From Herbaspirillum sp. GW103 (GTDB lineage Bacteria > Pseudomonadota > Gammaproteobacteria > Burkholderiales > Burkholderiaceae_D): DNA of 64,000 bases. Below, piece after piece: positions 39,716 through 49,800 of this stretch. A program made the position numbers and the translations under genes. Within the stretch, counting starts at the first letter, position 1. Each line of letters opens with the position of its first letter. Where the stretch lies: assembly GCF_000261365.1 (NCBI RefSeq), contig NZ_AJVC01000003.1, positions 1,240,001 through 1,304,000 of the forward strand, given 5' to 3'. The notes beneath the pieces were generated by a model, which did no database searches, was not told the origin of the DNA, and worked only from the letters and a program-made list of their open reading frames with translations.

Positions 39716-40366
39716 TTACGCTTGTTGGCTCGAAATTTTACTAGACGTCAAAAAGGGTTGGGACAGCGCGATGCTGCCCAGGACCAGCTTCAGTTGGGAC
39801 TGAATCTGGCGCTCGTCGATGTCGGCACTGCCGGTCAGGAGGCGCTGCAGTACGGGGGCATACAGCAGGTCGAAGACCAGGTTGAGGTCGGCATCCTCCC
39901 GGAACTCGCCGCGTTGGGCACCACGGCGCAGTACATTGACCAGCGCCAGGCGGCGCGGCTCCAGGTAGTTGTCATTGAAAATGCGGCGGCTTTCCGGCTC
40001 GAACTGGGCCAGGGCAATCATCTCGCGCACCACCCGGCCGGACTTGCCGCGCAACAGTTGGGACAGTTGCAGCATGTGCTGCTCGATGTCGTCGCGGGTC
40101 GAACCGCTGTCGCCCAGCGCTGGCAGGGGTTCCACCGCACGCAGCAGGGCTTCCATGGCCAGCGCGCTCTTGTTGGGCCACCAGCGATAGATGGTGGCTT
40201 TGCCCACGCCGGCGCGCGCCGCCACCCCTTCCAGGGAGAGCTTGTCGAAACCGATCTCCTCGAGCATCACATAAGTGGCATCGAGGATGGCGTCATGACT
40301 GACGGCATTCCTGCGGCGACCGGTGGCCGGATCGGAGATGAAGGTGAGAGAAATGATGTGCTCCAG
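39716..40366 (-). CDS. TetR-family transcriptional regulator, start codon uncertain
   Basis: TetR protein with N-terminal HTH (GRRRNAVSHDAILDATYVMLEEIGFDKLS..., GVAARAGVGKATIYRWWPNK) and a ligand-binding domain ending in a TetR_C-type segment. The frame is open from about 40378. Only GTG at 40270 is a standard start, but that would remove most of the first HTH helix. A CTG at 40366 (LEHIISLTF...) restores the full helix and is used here, giving 216 residues; the call is tentative. A CTG in place of an ancestral ATG is possible. Regulated target unknown; the neighbours are a signal peptidase and a small membrane protein. Confidence 0.72.
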   Translation of the reverse strand: MEHIISLTFISDPATGRRRNAVSHDAILDATYVMLEEIGFDKLSLEGVAARAGVGKATIYRWWPNKSALAMEALLRAVEPLPALGDSGSTRDDIEQHMLQLSQLLRGKSGRVVREMIALAQFEPESRRIFNDNYLEPRRLALVNVLRRGAQRGEFREDADLNLVFDLLYAPVLQRLLTGSADIDERQIQSQLKLVLGSIALSQPFLTSSKISSQQA

Positions 40367-40472
40367 ATGACAAAGGCATGTTTTCCGTCACTGGTAACGG
40401 CATGCTTTTGGACAACTTGAGCGATTGACAGCAAAAAAACGAAGATTATTGTGACAAAAAATCGCCGAAATC

Positions 40473-41168
40473 TCACTGCGGTCGGGTCACGGCATCCAGC
40501 CGAAGACCGAAGCGATCCGGGCGCGGCTTGAAGAAGTGGTCGGCGTCCAGGGAAAAGGCGATGCGACGGGTACGTCCCATCAGCTCGCTGCGGGCAAAGA
40601 AACCGAAATAGCGGGAATCCATGCTGTTGTCGCGATTGTCGCCCAGCATCATGTAGTGATCGGCCGGCACCACCACCGGGCCGAAGCTGCTGTGCAGGCT
40701 GGGATGCGCTGCGGACAGGCGTACCAGGTGGTTCATGCCATCGAACTCTTCATCGCGGTAGCGCGCCTGGTCGATGCCGTCACCGCTTTCGCGAGGGGCG
40801 TGGGCCGGACCGTAACTGGCGGCCCGGCCATTGATGAAGAGCACGTTGTCGCGCAGTTCCACCACGTCACCAGGCAGGCCAACGATACGCTTGAGCAGCA
40901 ATTCGCCGGCCTGCCGCGAATCGATGGTGACGATGTCGCCGCGTCGCGGCTCGCCCAGGCGCCACAGACTGATATGGGTCAGCGGCAGGCGCAAGTCGTA
41001 GGCCAGCTTGTCGACCAGGATGCGGTCCCCCACCATCACGGTCGGCAGCATGGAACCGCTGGGTACCACGTTGTAGTCGGCGATGGCACTGCGAAACACC
41101 ACCATCAGCGCGATGAAGGCCAGCAGGCCCTTGTTGCCTGCCACCAGTTCCTTGAGCGTGGATGTCAT
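40473..41168 (-). CDS. lepB: Signal peptidase I, second copy type
   Basis: Inner-membrane serine protease of 231 aa that removes signal peptides. One transmembrane helix (about 15-32), catalytic Ser in PSGSMLPT, Lys in LLLKRIVGLPGD, and the C-terminal MLGDNRDNSMDSRYFG box are present. It is shorter than housekeeping LepB, which has two helices, and is not next to lepA or rnc, so it is probably an accessory copy. ATG 41168 has AGGCGG upstream; a GTG at 41195 is in frame. Confidence 0.9.
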   Translation of the reverse strand: MTSTLKELVAGNKGLLAFIALMVVFRSAIADYNVVPSGSMLPTVMVGDRILVDKLAYDLRLPLTHISLWRLGEPRRGDIVTIDSRQAGELLLKRIVGLPGDVVELRDNVLFINGRAASYGPAHAPRESGDGIDQARYRDEEFDGMNHLVRLSAAHPSLHSSFGPVVVPADHYMMLGDNRDNSMDSRYFGFFARSELMGRTRRIAFSLDADHFFKPRPDRFGLRLDAVTRPQ

Positions 41169-41217
41169 GATGCCGCCTGCCTGCCCCGTATTCACAAGGC
41201 CATCATGTTAAACGAAA

Positions 41218-42606
41218 TCAGAGCCACTCAGGCCGCGCCGAACGCAAGGGCGAGGCCGGATGATCCCAGGCCATCTCGGCCTGGCCCACGCTGAGCGGCG
41301 CGCGCAGGCGCCGGGCCGGGCCCCAGACGGTCTGTTCCAGATGCGGATGCAGGTCGGCTGGCGTTTCCGGTGCCAGTCCGGCCAGCCCCGAGGCGGCGGG
41401 ATGATCGGCCAGCAACTGCGCGGTGCGCGCCAGCGACAGGCGGTATTGGCTGCCTTCACCGGCGATCCGGCGCAGCGTCAGACCGCGTACGGCGGCGGCG
41501 GCCATCAGATAGCCGGTGGCGTGATCCAGGGCCTGTACCGGCAGCGGCACGGGTTTGTCGCTGGCGGCGGCGCGCATGCCGGCCTCGGCAATGCCGCTGC
41601 TCATCTGCACCAGGCTGTCGAAACCGCGCCGCTGCGCCCACGGACCACTCCAGCCGTAGGCGTTCAAGGCCACGTCCACCAGAGCCGGGTTGAGCTCGCG
41701 CCGACGCTGCACGCCCAGGCCCAGGCGTTCCAGTGCATCGGCGCGATAGCCATGTACCAGCACGTCCGCCCGGCGCAACAGATTCTCCAGGCAAGCCAGA
41801 TCGGCACGCTGGCGCAGATCGAGCCCGGCACAGCGCTTGCCCAGGGTCATCTCGGGGACCACCCCGGGCTCCTCCCAACAGGCCGGGTCGATGCGCAACA
41901 CCTGGGCCCCGAAACCGGCCAGCCAGCGCGTGGCCGTCGGCCCGGCCAGCACCCGGGTCAGATCCAGTACCCGCACTCCCGCCAGGGGTCGCCGTGGATC
42001 GATGGAACCCGACGGCTGCGCGGCGGCCTCGACGCCTTGCCGTGCAACCAGCGCTTCTGCGGCTACGGCCGCACCTTGCGCATGGGTCGCCCACTGCGCC
42101 TGGCTGCGCATTTGAGCAGCGCAACCTCCCTGTGCTACCACCGCAGTTTCCAGTTCGCCCGCCTTCCAGCGCGCGACGGCCTGCCCCACTTCCTCGCGCG
42201 TGGCCTGCCGGGCGTCCAGCCCCAGCGCGGCCAGTGCCGCCGCACGATGATGGCTGGCGTTGGTGTGCAGGCGTATCCAGCCATCGGCGGCGCGATAGTC
42301 CCCCGCCACCGCATCCCACAAGGGCGGCGGCGCCCAACCCTGCGGGCGCAGGCTGCCACTGAACCACATCGCCGCCAGGCGGCGGTCACAGACCACCTCC
42401 GCAGGCGCGGCACCGTCGCTCTGGACCAGTCCGGCCAGGGCCAGCCCGGCGGCGGCCACCGAGGCCTGGGCCAGATCCGTGGTGGCGAAGACCGAGGGCA
42501 GTGCCCCCTGGCCGACGTAGCGGACGGAGGCCAGTTCCTCAGGATGGCCGTCGAGTGCGTTCCAGATCTGGCCAAGCATGGCCTGTGCGGTTGCGTGCGA
42601 AGTCAT
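41218..42606 (-). CDS. Class III CoA-transferase (CaiB/BaiF family)
   Basis: A 462-residue protein. From about residue 215 it shows the family pattern LAGVRVLDLTRVLAGPTATRWLAGFGAQVLRID, with the catalytic Asp in GPWAQRRGFDSLVQMSSG; the N-terminal 200 residues are a less conserved half that resembles a second, degenerate lobe. Class III enzymes move CoA between carboxylic acids. AAGGGGA precedes ATG 42606. It is divergent from the HTH-citrate synthase gene and probably shares its operator and pathway; the acids involved are unknown. Confidence 0.87.
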   Translation of the reverse strand: MTSHATAQAMLGQIWNALDGHPEELASVRYVGQGALPSVFATTDLAQASVAAAGLALAGLVQSDGAAPAEVVCDRRLAAMWFSGSLRPQGWAPPPLWDAVAGDYRAADGWIRLHTNASHHRAAALAALGLDARQATREEVGQAVARWKAGELETAVVAQGGCAAQMRSQAQWATHAQGAAVAAEALVARQGVEAAAQPSGSIDPRRPLAGVRVLDLTRVLAGPTATRWLAGFGAQVLRIDPACWEEPGVVPEMTLGKRCAGLDLRQRADLACLENLLRRADVLVHGYRADALERLGLGVQRRRELNPALVDVALNAYGWSGPWAQRRGFDSLVQMSSGIAEAGMRAAASDKPVPLPVQALDHATGYLMAAAAVRGLTLRRIAGEGSQYRLSLARTAQLLADHPAASGLAGLAPETPADLHPHLEQTVWGPARRLRAPLSVGQAEMAWDHPASPLRSARPEWL

Positions 42607-42659
42607 GAAAGTCCCCTTGCTGAGCAATTGAAATGAATACACTCAGGATACCCCGCTTG

Positions 42660-42684
42660 AATTAATCGTCAATATTGATTAATT
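42660..42684. promoter_or_regulatory. Palindromic operator between the CoA-transferase and HTH-citrate synthase genes
   Basis: AATTAATC and GATTAATT are a perfect 8-bp inverted repeat with a 9-base spacer, in an AT-rich island 54 and 31 bases from the two divergent starts. It is placed where a regulator would block both promoters. The DNA-binding domain of the citrate synthase protein itself is the obvious candidate, by inference. Confidence 0.6.
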
Positions 42685-42714
42685 TAATCAACCTATCCAA
42701 GCATCCATTGACCC

Positions 42715-43899
42715 ATGAGCCGCTACCTGACCTCTGCCGAGGCCGCCACCCTGCTGGGCATATCACGCCAGACGCTGTACGCCTATGTCAGTCGCGGGCT
42801 GCTGCACGCCCACCCCGGCGGGCAAGCCCGCGACAGCCGCTACCTCGCCACCGATGTCGAGCGACTGGCGGCCAATCGTAGCCGTGGCCGCAAGCCGCGC
42901 GAAGTGGCGCGCGCCACGCTGGACTGGGGGCTGCCGGTGTTGGAGTCGGCGCTTACGCTGATCGAAGACGGAAGGCTCTACTACCGGGGCGTTGATGCCG
43001 CGCAGCTCAGCGCGACGGCCACCGTCGAGGAGGTGGCCGCTTTGCTGTGGGATTGCAACGTGGAGGATGCCTTCGATGGGACGCTGCCGACCGTCTGCGC
43101 CCGGCTGGCCACCGTACAGGCCGATTGGGCCAGGGGCCGCGCCGAACAGACGCTGTTACCGTTGTTCGCCCTGGCCTGCGGCGAGGACATCGGCGCCCAA
43201 TGGCATCTGCCCCGGCCGCGGCAACTGGCCAGCTGCGGCCTGCTGGTGCGCCGCCTGGCGGCCTGCCTGCTGGGAACCGCCCCCGCCACCGGCCCCCTGC
43301 ACCTGCAATGCGCCAGCGCCTGGGGACTCGATGAGGCCGCTGCCCAGTTGGTCAGGCGAGCCCTGGTGCTGTGCGCTGATCATGAACTGAATGCTTCCGG
43401 CTTCACCGCCCGTTGTGTTGCCTCGACCGGTGCCAGTCTGCAAGCCGCCATCATCGGCGGCCTGGCCGCCTTGTCCGGCCCGCTGCACGGTGGCACCACG
43501 GCGCGCGTCGAAGCGCTGCTTGATGCGCTGGACAATCAGGCCGACCCGGTTGCCGCCGTGCAAGAACGGCTGGCACGCGGCGAGGAACTCCCCGGCTTTG
43601 GCCACCATCTCTACCCGCAGGGTGACGTGCGGGCCAGCGCCCTGCTGGCCCCCCTGCTATCGTCGCATCCGCGCTGGCAAGCCGTGATCGAGGCAGTGCG
43701 CACGCTGACCGGCCATCCTCCCTCCGTCGATTTCGCCCTGGTCGCCTTGCGACGCCATCTGCAACTGCCACCGGGCAGCGCCTTCGGGCTGTTCGCCCTG
43801 GGCCGCTCGCTAGGCTGGATCGCCCACGCCCTCGAACAAGGACGCAGCGGTGGGCTGATCCGCCCGCGCGCGGCCTACACCGGTGTGCGCCCTGGCTGA
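42715..43899 (+). CDS. Citrate synthase-family protein with N-terminal DNA-binding domain
   Basis: A 394-residue fusion. Residues 1-60 are an excisionase/MerR-type helix-turn-helix (YLTSAEAATLLGISRQTLYAYVSRGLL, DSRYLATDVERL). Residues about 65-390 are citrate synthase fold: the catalytic His in ADHELNASGFTARC, GPLHGGTT, PGFGHHLYPQGDVRA and the Asp in SVDFALVAL. Family members act on acetyl- or propionyl-CoA and a keto acid. The domain pair suggests an enzyme that also regulates, or a regulator that uses the enzyme fold to sense a metabolite. Divergent from the class III CoA-transferase. Confidence 0.87.
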   Translation: MSRYLTSAEAATLLGISRQTLYAYVSRGLLHAHPGGQARDSRYLATDVERLAANRSRGRKPREVARATLDWGLPVLESALTLIEDGRLYYRGVDAAQLSATATVEEVAALLWDCNVEDAFDGTLPTVCARLATVQADWARGRAEQTLLPLFALACGEDIGAQWHLPRPRQLASCGLLVRRLAACLLGTAPATGPLHLQCASAWGLDEAAAQLVRRALVLCADHELNASGFTARCVASTGASLQAAIIGGLAALSGPLHGGTTARVEALLDALDNQADPVAAVQERLARGEELPGFGHHLYPQGDVRASALLAPLLSSHPRWQAVIEAVRTLTGHPPSVDFALVALRRHLQLPPGSAFGLFALGRSLGWIAHALEQGRSGGLIRPRAAYTGVRPG

Positions 43900-43910
43900 C
43901 AAAATTGTCA
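43897..43910. promoter_or_regulatory. CusR/CopR-type box before the RND efflux operon
   Basis: TGACAAAATTGTCA matches the core of the CusR box (TGACAA-N2-TTGTCA) exactly, with a 2-base spacer. It overlaps the stop codon of the citrate synthase gene and lies about 130 bases before the first efflux gene. The response regulator at 50111 is of the CusR family, so autogenous control of the pump operon is likely. Confidence 0.7.
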
Positions 43911-44038
43911 TCTTGATGTCAGCCTCGCGTTGAGTGTCAACGCTTACATTGTCGCCGTAAGCCGAGGTCGGCCTTGGGCGCTGAGGGGTGCCGCAAGGCC
44001 GGCCGGTCCTTCATCCGCAAGCCATCATCGTGAGCCCT

Positions 44039-45592
44039 ATGGTCGTCCCGTTTTGCCGCGTCGCAGCCAGCGCCCGTCTTCGTCATTTCACTCATCCTCC
44101 ACAACACTTCGCCTTCCGCGCCAAGAAGGCAATGACGGTACTGGTGCTGGCTGCGCTCCTGGGCGGCTGCGCGGTCGGACCCGACTATGTGCGCCCGGCC
44201 ATCGACCTGCCCGCGGCCTACAAGGAACAGGGCCCCTGGAAAGTCGCCGTCCCGCGCCAGGTCGATGATCGCCAGCGCTGGTGGGAAGCCTATGGCGACC
44301 CCGTCCTCGATGAGCTGGTCAGTCAGGCCAACGCCGCCAACCAGACCATCCAGCAGGCTGCGGCCCAGTATCGCCAGGCCCAGGCCACGGCTGCGGCGGC
44401 GCGGGCCAGCCTGTGGCCGACCATCGGTGCGCAGGCCGGGGCCACGCGCGCACAGACCAATACCAACGGCGTACAACGCCTGGGCGACAGCTATACCGTG
44501 GGCTTGAACGCCTCGTGGGAGGCCGACCTCTGGGGCCGCATCCGCCGTGGCGCCGAGGCCGGTGACGCCGGCGCCGAAGCCAGTGCCGCCAGCCTCGCGG
44601 CTGCCCGCCTGGCAATTCAGGCGACTCTGGTGCAAAACTATCTGCAACTGCGCGTGACCGACCTGCAGAAAGACTTGTATCGCCGCACCGTGGCGGCCTA
44701 TACACGCTCCCTGCAACTGACCACGCATCAATACGAAGCCGGTACCGCCCTGCGCTCCGACGTCGCCCAGGCCGATACGCAACTGCGCGCTGCCCAAGCC
44801 CAATGGATCGATCTGGACGCCACCCGCAACCAGCTGGAACACGCCATCGCCATGCTCATCGGCAAGGCCCCGGCCGCCTTCAGCCTGGCACCGCTGCCGC
44901 CCGCCGCGGCCAGCGACCGCGGCATGGATACCAACGCCCTGCGCCTGCAAGCCAGCCTGCCGCAGATCCCGGCAGGACTGCCCTCGGACCTGCTGGAACG
45001 CCGTCCCGACATCGCCAATGCCGAACGCCTGGCCGCCGCCGCCAATGCCAACATCGGCGTGGCGCGTGCAGCCTACTTCCCGACCCTGACCCTGTCGACC
45101 AGCGGGGGCTACAACAGCGCTTCCCTGGCCGATCTGTTCAATACCCCGGGCCGCGTCTGGTCGCTGGGCGCAGCGCTGGCCGAGACCCTCTTCGATGGCG
45201 GCGCACGCAGTGCCCGCAACGATGCCGCTGTCGCCGCCTATGACGCCGCCGCTGCGCAATACAAGCAGACGGTCCTGGCCGCTCTGCAGGACGTGGAAGA
45301 CAACCTCTCCACCTTGCGTGTGCTGGACCAGGAAAGCGCGGCCCAGGCCCAGGCGGTGCAATCGGCGCAGTTGGCCGAACGGCTGGCCATGCGCCAGTAC
45401 CAGGCCGGCACCGTCACCTACCTGTCGGTCGTGACCACCCAGGCCACGTCCCTGAGCAATCAGCGCAGTGCCGTCACCCTGCTGGGCCGCCAGCTGGTGG
45501 CCAGCGTCGCGCTGATCAAGGCGACCGGCGGCGGCTGGCAGGTGGGACAGCCCGCTGCCGCCAGCGTGCAGGTACCGATGGCGGCGCGCTGA
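44039..45592 (+). CDS. RND efflux outer-membrane channel lipoprotein (NodT/OprM family)
   Basis: TolC-like outer-membrane factor, 517 aa, with two OEP repeats. It has a lipoprotein signal with lipobox LLGGC and mature start CAVGPDYVRPAI; ADLWGRIRRG, DLLERRPDIANAE and the NASWEADLWG pattern are typical. Start is uncertain: ATG 44039 is used, GTG 44030 is in frame, and the segment before the lipobox is unusually long and basic (RHFTHPPQHFAFRAKKAM). First gene of the channel-adaptor-pump operon. Confidence 0.87.
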   Translation: MVVPFCRVAASARLRHFTHPPQHFAFRAKKAMTVLVLAALLGGCAVGPDYVRPAIDLPAAYKEQGPWKVAVPRQVDDRQRWWEAYGDPVLDELVSQANAANQTIQQAAAQYRQAQATAAAARASLWPTIGAQAGATRAQTNTNGVQRLGDSYTVGLNASWEADLWGRIRRGAEAGDAGAEASAASLAAARLAIQATLVQNYLQLRVTDLQKDLYRRTVAAYTRSLQLTTHQYEAGTALRSDVAQADTQLRAAQAQWIDLDATRNQLEHAIAMLIGKAPAAFSLAPLPPAAASDRGMDTNALRLQASLPQIPAGLPSDLLERRPDIANAERLAAAANANIGVARAAYFPTLTLSTSGGYNSASLADLFNTPGRVWSLGAALAETLFDGGARSARNDAAVAAYDAAAAQYKQTVLAALQDVEDNLSTLRVLDQESAAQAQAVQSAQLAERLAMRQYQAGTVTYLSVVTTQATSLSNQRSAVTLLGRQLVASVALIKATGGGWQVGQPAAASVQVPMAAR

Positions 45593-45647
45593 CGGGCGTG
45601 CTGCATCTTCCCAATCCCATGTGCATTTTCCAGGACGAGTTTCCGGC

Positions 45648-46862
45648 ATGACCACCTCACCCAACTCCCGCAACACTTCCCCGACTGCGCAACGCTCCCG
45701 CCTGGCCCTCTTCGTGGCGACGGCACTCATCCTCACCACCGGTGCTGGCGGCTGGATCACCCTGCAGCGCGCCCGCGCCGCCGACCAGCCGGCTGCCAAG
45801 GCAACACCGCCAGTGTCGGTCTCGCTGGCCCGCGTACAGGAGCGCGATCTGCCGCTCTACCTGGCCGGGGTCGGCACCGTCACCGCCAATGCCAGCGTGG
45901 TCGTCAGGACGCGCATCGACGGCCAGCTGGACCAGGTCGGGTTCCAGGAAGGTGCCGAGGTCAAGAAGGGACAACTGCTGGCCCGGATCGACCCGCGTGC
46001 CCTGCAGGCACAGCTGGCCCAGGCCGAGGCGCAGCGCGCCAAGGACGCCGCCACCCTCATGAATGCGCGACTGGACCTGCAGCGCTATACCACCCTGCGC
46101 AGCCAGGATGCCGCGACACAGCAGCAGCTCGATACGCAGAAGGCGCTGGTGGCGCAGCTGGAAGCTGCGGTCAAGACCGATGAGGCGCAAGTGGCCTATG
46201 CCCGGGTGCAACTGAGCTATACCACCATCCATGCGCCCATCTCGGGGCGCGTCGGCGCACGTCTGGTCGATCCGGGCAATATCGTGCATGCCAGCGATGC
46301 CAACGGGCTGGTGGTGATCAACCAGATCGATCCCATCACCCTGGTCTTCACCTTGCCGGAAGACGCCGTGGTCGGCATCAATCGCGCTCAGCGCAGCAGC
46401 CAGCAGCCGCTCAAGGTGATCGCCTATGCGCGCGATTCGCAGGAGATACTGGCCACCGGCAAACTGGTGTTGCTGGACAACCAGATCAACACCGGCAACG
46501 GCACCGTGCAACTGAAGGCGCGCTTCGACAATGCCCAACACACGCTCTGGCCAGGCCAGTACGTCAATGCCCGCCTGCAGATGAACAGCCACGGCAATGC
46601 CCTGACGGTCCCGGCAGCGGCCATCCAGCGCAACCAGCAAGGCACCTACGTCTATGCCATCGACCAGGACGACAAGGCCGACATGCAGCCGGTCAAGGTC
46701 GACCGTATCCAGGACGGCATTGCCGTCCTGGCCGCCGACAGCGGCGTGAGCGCTGACCAGCGCGTGGTCATTGACGGACAGTACAAGCTCAAGCCCGGCA
46801 GCCGCATCGTCGAAAGCAAGCCGCAGTCGGCCAGTGCCCAGACGAAAGGAAGCACCAAGTGA
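45648..46862 (+). CDS. RND efflux periplasmic adaptor (MdtA-like)
   Basis: Membrane fusion protein of 404 aa: N-terminal membrane anchor (ALFVATALILTTGAGGWITL), lipoyl-like halves VVVRTRIDGQLDQVGFQEGAEVKKGQLLARIDPR and TIHAPISGRVGARLVDPG, coiled-coil hairpin between them, and a beta-barrel domain. Closest in layout to MdtA. It links the NodT channel to the pump; its stop overlaps the pump start (GTGA). ATG 45648 is preferred over the in-frame ATG at 45621. Confidence 0.92.
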   Translation: MTTSPNSRNTSPTAQRSRLALFVATALILTTGAGGWITLQRARAADQPAAKATPPVSVSLARVQERDLPLYLAGVGTVTANASVVVRTRIDGQLDQVGFQEGAEVKKGQLLARIDPRALQAQLAQAEAQRAKDAATLMNARLDLQRYTTLRSQDAATQQQLDTQKALVAQLEAAVKTDEAQVAYARVQLSYTTIHAPISGRVGARLVDPGNIVHASDANGLVVINQIDPITLVFTLPEDAVVGINRAQRSSQQPLKVIAYARDSQEILATGKLVLLDNQINTGNGTVQLKARFDNAQHTLWPGQYVNARLQMNSHGNALTVPAAAIQRNQQGTYVYAIDQDDKADMQPVKVDRIQDGIAVLAADSGVSADQRVVIDGQYKLKPGSRIVESKPQSASAQTKGSTK

Positions 46863-49800
46863 GCGTCTCGGCCACCTTCATCAAGCGCCCCATCGGCACC
46901 ACGCTGCTGGCCATCGCCCTCCTGCTGGTGGGGATTGCGGTCTGGCCGCTGCTGCCGGTGGCACCGCTGCCGCAGGTCGACTTCCCCACCCTCCAGGTGA
47001 CGGCGCAATTGCCCGGAGGCAGTCCCGAGACCATGGCCTCCAACGTGGCGCAGCCGCTGGAGCGGCAGTTCTCGCTCATCGCCGGCCTGTCGCAGATGAC
47101 CTCGCAGAGTACCCTGGGGACCACCCAGATTACGCTGCAGTTCGATCTCAACCGCAACATCGATGCCGCCGCGCTGGACGTGCAGGCGGCCATCAACGCC
47201 TCCACCGGGCAATTGCCCTCGAACCTGCCCAATCCGCCGACCTTCCGCAAGATCAACCCGGCCGACTCGCCCATCATGATCATGTCGGTGCAGTCCGATG
47301 CGCTGCCCCTGACGGTGGTCAACGACTACGCCGACAACATCCTGGCCCAGCAGATCTCGCAGATCTCCGGCGTGGGCCTGGTCAACGTGAACGGCCAGCA
47401 AAAACCGGCCGTACGCATCCAGGTCGATCCGGCCAAGATCGCCACGCTGGGCATCAGCCTGGAAGACCTGCGCGGCGTCATCGCCACCACCACCGTCAAC
47501 CAGCCCAAGGGCACCGTCGATGGTGCGCGTCAGGCCTTTACCGTCTATACCAACGACCAGTTGCTCAAGGCCGAGCAATGGAATGACATGGTCCTGGCCT
47601 GGCGCAATGGGGCGCCGATCCGGGTCAGGGACATCGGCGTAGCGGTCGATGGCCCGGAAAACAACAAGATCGCCGCCTGGGCCTTCGCGGGGGCCGCCAA
47701 TACCGCCGACCACACCATCACCAATGGCCGTTCCATCGTACTGGCCATCACCAAGCAGCCCGGCGCCAACGTGATCGAGACGGTCGGCCGCATCAAGGCC
47801 GCCATGCCCCGCCTGCGCGCTGCCATTCCGGCGGCGATCCACGTCAATACCCTGATCGACCGCACCCAGACCATCCGTGCCTCGGTTCAGGATGTTGAAT
47901 TCACCCTGGTGCTGACCATCGCGCTGGTGGTGATGGTGATCTTCGTGTTCCTGCGCAACGTCGCCGCTACCCTGATCCCCTCGGTGACGGTGCCACTGGC
48001 CATCATGGGCACGGCCGGGGTGATGTATGTGGTCGGCTACAGCCTGGACAACCTCTCGCTCATGGCCCTGACCATTGCAGTCGGTTTCGTGGTGGATGAC
48101 GCCATCGTCATGCTGGAAAACATCTATCGCTACGTCGAACAAGGCATGACGCCGCTGGAGGCGGCCTTGAAGGGGGCCGGCGAGATCGGCTTCACCATCA
48201 TCTCGATCTCGGTGTCGCTGGTGGCAGTGTTCATTCCTCTCTTGCTCATGGGTGGCATCGTGGGGCGGCTGTTCCGCGAATTCGCGGTCACGGTCACGCT
48301 GACCATCGCCGTCTCGGTCATCATCTCGCTCACCCTGACTCCCATGCTGTGCTCGCGCTTCCTCAAGAACGAACATGGTCACCAGCACGGCAAGCTGTAC
48401 CAGTGGTTCGAGCGCGGCTTCGATGCCATGCTCAACGGCTACAAGCGCGCGCTGGACGTGGTGATGCGGCACCAGTTCATCACCCTGATGAGCTTCATTG
48501 CTACCGTGGCGCTGACGGTGGTGCTGTTCATCTTCATCCCCAAGGGCTTCTTTCCTCAGCAGGACAATGGCGTCATCGTCGGCTTTGCCGAATCCTCGCA
48601 GGACACCTCATCGGCGGCCATGCACGAGCGCCTGCTGAAGGTGGCCGAGGTGGTCCGCCGTGATCCGGACGTGCTCGGCTTTGCCATGAGTGCCGGCTCG
48701 ACCACCTTCAACACCGGCCAATTCTTCATCGCGCTCAAGCCAAAGGACGAAGGCCGCACCACCAATGCCGACGAGATCATCGCGCGCCTGCGTCCCCAGG
48801 TCGCGAAGATCCAGGGAGTGAACCTGTTCATGCAGGCCAGCCAGGACATCAACGTCGGTGGCCGTCTTTCGCGTACCCAGTACCAATACACCGTCACCGA
48901 TACCGACCTCGATGAACTCAACGTCTGGGCGCCGCGCATGCTGGAGCGTTTGCGTCGTCTGCCGCAATTGACCGACGTGGCTTCCGACCAGCAGAACCAG
49001 GCGGCCGCCGCCGTCATCACCATCGACCGGGCGCGCGCCTCCAGCTTCGGCATCTCGCCCTCGCTGATCGATGCCACCATCTATGACGCCATCGGCCAGC
49101 GCCAGGTGGCGCAATACTTCACCCAGATCAACAGCTATCACGTCATTCTCGAGGTCACGCCGCAACTGCAGAAGGATCCTTCACTGTTCGACAAACTCTA
49201 CCTGACCTCGCCGCTGACCGGTCAGCAGGTGCCGCTGTCGACCTTCGTGAAAATCGATACCAGCAAGACCTCCTACCTGTCGATCAGCCACCAGAGCCAG
49301 TTCCCGGCAGTGACGATTTCCTTCAATCTGGCCAAGGGCGTGTCGCTGGGCGAGGCGGTCAACGTGATCCAGAAGACCAAGGACGAGATGGGCGTGCCGC
49401 AAACGCTGGTGGGCAACTTCCAGGGTACGGCCAAGGCTTTCGGTGATTCGCTGGCCTCGCAACCCTATCTGATCGCGGCCGCCCTCATTGCGGTCTACAT
49501 CGTGCTGGGCCTGCTCTACGAGAGCTACATCCATCCGCTGACCATTCTCTCGACCCTCCCCTCGGCGGGCGTGGGGGCGCTGCTGATCCTGATGATAGGC
49601 GGCTACGACCTGTCGGTGATTGCCTTGATCGGTATCATCCTCCTCATCGGCATCGTCAAGAAGAACGGCATCATGATGATCGACTTCGCCCTCACCGCCG
49701 AGCGCAGCCAGGGACTGAAACCGGAAGAAGCCATCTACCAGGCCTGCCTGCTGCGCTTCCGCCCCATCATGATGACCACCATGTGTGCCCTGCTCTCGGG

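Noticed and set aside
46652-48472. Long open frame on the minus strand opposite the RND pump gene
   Set aside because: His/Asp/Gly-rich shadow of the pump gene; the RND protein is full length on the plus strand.
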